The notes beneath the pieces are model-generated. The model saw only the letters and a program-made list of their open reading frames with translations. It was not told the origin of the DNA and did not search any database. This document shows, in pieces, positions 62,788-64,000 of a stretch of 64,000 nucleotides of DNA. Made by a program: the position numbers and the translations under genes. Every line of letters starts with the position of its first letter. The stretch's first letter is position 1. Source of the DNA: Gemmobacter denitrificans (GTDB taxonomy: Bacteria; Pseudomonadota; Alphaproteobacteria; Rhodobacterales; Rhodobacteraceae). The stretch lies in the NCBI RefSeq assembly GCF_036964905.1, contig NZ_JBALHR010000004.1, forward strand, positions 248,001 to 312,000, written 5' to 3'.

Positions 62788-64000
62788 ATGGCTGCTAAAG
62801 ACGTCAAGTTTGAATCCGATGCCCGCGACCGCATGCTGCGCGGCGTGAACATCCTCGCCGATGCCGTGAAGGTGACGCTGGGCCCGAAAGGCCGCAACGT
62901 GGTGATCGAAAAGTCCTTCGGTGCCCCGCGCATCACCAAGGACGGTGTGTCGGTTGCCAAGGAAATCGAACTGGCCGACAAGTTCGAGAACATGGGCGCC
63001 CAGATGGTGAAGGAAGTCGCTTCCCGCACCAATGACGAAGCAGGCGACGGCACCACCACCGCCACCGTGCTGGCCCAGGCCATCATCAAGGAAGGCCTGA
63101 AGGCCGTGGCCGCCGGCATGAACCCGATGGACCTGAAGCGCGGCATCGACCTCGCGACCACCAAGGTTGTCGAACAGATCAAGGCCGCTGCCCGTCCGGT
63201 GAAGGACAGCGACGAAGTCGCCCAGGTCGGCACCATTTCGGCCAATGGCGAAGCCCAGATCGGCCGTTTCATCGCTGACGCGATGCAGAAGGTCGGCAAT
63301 GAAGGCGTGATCACCGTCGAAGAGAACAAGGGCCTGGAGACTTCGGTTGAAGTCGTCGAAGGCATGCAGTTCGACCGTGGCTACCTGTCGCCCTACTTCG
63401 TGACCAATGCCGACAAGATGGTCGCCGAGCTGGAAGACGCGATGATCCTGCTGCACGAGAAGAAACTCTCGTCGCTGCAGCCGATGGTTCCGCTACTGGA
63501 AGCCGTGATCCAGTCGCAGCGCCCGCTGATCATCGTGGCCGAAGACGTGGAAGGCGAGGCTCTGGCCACGCTCGTCGTCAACAAGCTGCGTGGCGGTCTG
63601 AAGATCGCTGCTGTCAAGGCTCCGGGCTTCGGCGATCGCCGCAAGGCCATGCTGCAGGACATCGCCATCCTGACCGGTGGTCAGGTGATCAGCGATGATC
63701 TGGGCATGAAGCTGGAAAATGTCACCATCGACATGCTGGGCCGCGCCAAGAAAGTCACCATCAACAAGGACAACACCACCATCGTTGATGGCGCTGGCGA
63801 CAAGGCCGAGATCGAAGCCCGCGTGGCTCAGATCCGCACCCAGATCGAAGAAACCACCAGCGACTATGACCGTGAAAAGCTGCAAGAGCGCGTGGCCAAG
63901 CTGGCTGGCGGCGTTGCCGTGATCCGCGTCGGTGGTTCGACCGAGATCGAAGTGAAAGAGCGCAAGGACCGCGTGGATGACGCGCTGAACGCGACCCGTG
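62788..64000 (+). CDS. groL: Chaperonin GroEL (3' end beyond the window)
   Basis: 404 codons of the 60-kDa chaperonin are present. They include the nucleotide-binding motifs LGPKGRNVVIEK and DGTTTATVLAQAII (the catalytic-aspartate region) and the apical domain (NKLRGGLKIAAVKAPGFGDRRKAML). The last visible residues are in the intermediate/equatorial hinge region, so the C-terminal part, including any glycine-methionine tail, lies outside. It starts 67 bases after groES. Confidence 0.97.
   Translation, partial: MAAKDVKFESDARDRMLRGVNILADAVKVTLGPKGRNVVIEKSFGAPRITKDGVSVAKEIELADKFENMGAQMVKEVASRTNDEAGDGTTTATVLAQAIIKEGLKAVAAGMNPMDLKRGIDLATTKVVEQIKAAARPVKDSDEVAQVGTISANGEAQIGRFIADAMQKVGNEGVITVEENKGLETSVEVVEGMQFDRGYLSPYFVTNADKMVAELEDAMILLHEKKLSSLQPMVPLLEAVIQSQRPLIIVAEDVEGEALATLVVNKLRGGLKIAAVKAPGFGDRRKAMLQDIAILTGGQVISDDLGMKLENVTIDMLGRAKKVTINKDNTTIVDGAGDKAEIEARVAQIRTQIEETTSDYDREKLQERVAKLAGGVAVIRVGGSTEIEVKERKDRVDDALNATR

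Overview
The window is chromosomal DNA of a high-GC alphaproteobacterium, most likely of the order Rhodobacterales (Rhodobacter/Paracoccus relatives). The evidence is the protein signatures (DUF2125, the 59-residue 'CTP synthetase-like' membrane protein, long PstA/PstC with periplasmic insertions, extensin-like protein), the atpHAGDC cluster without the Fo genes, the divergent gloB/methyltransferase pair, and a perfect FNR-type site. Density is high: no gap exceeds about 275 bases, and no tRNA, rRNA, CRISPR array, prophage or insertion sequence was seen.

Layout. 0-6.7 kb: UDP-glucose dehydrogenase, then two convergent genes for calcium-binding RTX proteins, one with repeats only and one an M10 (serralysin-type) protease. 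6.8-11.8 kb: a two-gene RND efflux operon preceded by a perfect 16-bp inverted repeat, and an esterase. 11.9-18.7 kb: an Rrf2 regulator and the phosphate operon pstSCAB-phoU-phoB with an intercistronic hairpin after pstS and a candidate Pho box. 18.8-24.6 kb: aldehyde dehydrogenase, rplY with a leader hairpin, ychF, a membrane protein containing an Ala/Phe/Tyr repeat, and trpA. 24.6-28.4 kb: an ArsR-type regulator divergent from two small dimeric alpha-beta barrel proteins, then an FMN-dependent lactate dehydrogenase whose start codon lies in a 57-bp palindrome, and an MFS transporter. 28.5-32.6 kb: an HdeA-like periplasmic protein, a small membrane protein behind an FNR box, an enolase-superfamily racemase/OSBS-like enzyme coupled to a GNAT acyltransferase, an esterase and a YqhA-like membrane protein.

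32.7-35.6 kb: hisC-tyrC-extensin-like operon. 35.6-38.4 kb: a MotA/ExbB-like plus MotB/OmpA-like pair with a long coiled coil. 38.5-45.0 kb: chaC, DUF2125, M23 peptidase, clpA, gloB and a methyltransferase. 45.2-50.2 kb: atpHAGDC with a clear terminator. 50.2-55.8 kb: a small lectin-domain protein, a soluble chemotaxis transducer, prs, a DsbA-fold isomerase, a hydrolase and a HAD phosphatase. 55.9-58.8 kb: MaoC hydratase, ribF, a YcgN-type cysteine-cluster protein and threonine aldolase, the last three with one-base overlaps. 58.8-62.2 kb: TraB/GumN protein and a chromate operon (rhodanese-ChrB fusion, then chrA). 62.3-64.0 kb: groES-groEL behind a consensus promoter and a CIRCE element; groEL runs off the window.

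Most of the window is conserved housekeeping sequence. I do not see a complete, clearly new multi-gene system. The strongest unexplained signals are in the DNA itself: the 57-bp palindrome over the lactate dehydrogenase start, the 16-bp dyad in front of the RND operon, the FNR site at a class II distance from the small membrane-protein gene, and the AF/AY hexamer repeat in the membrane protein. The least understood protein pair is the MotAB/ExbBD-like one.
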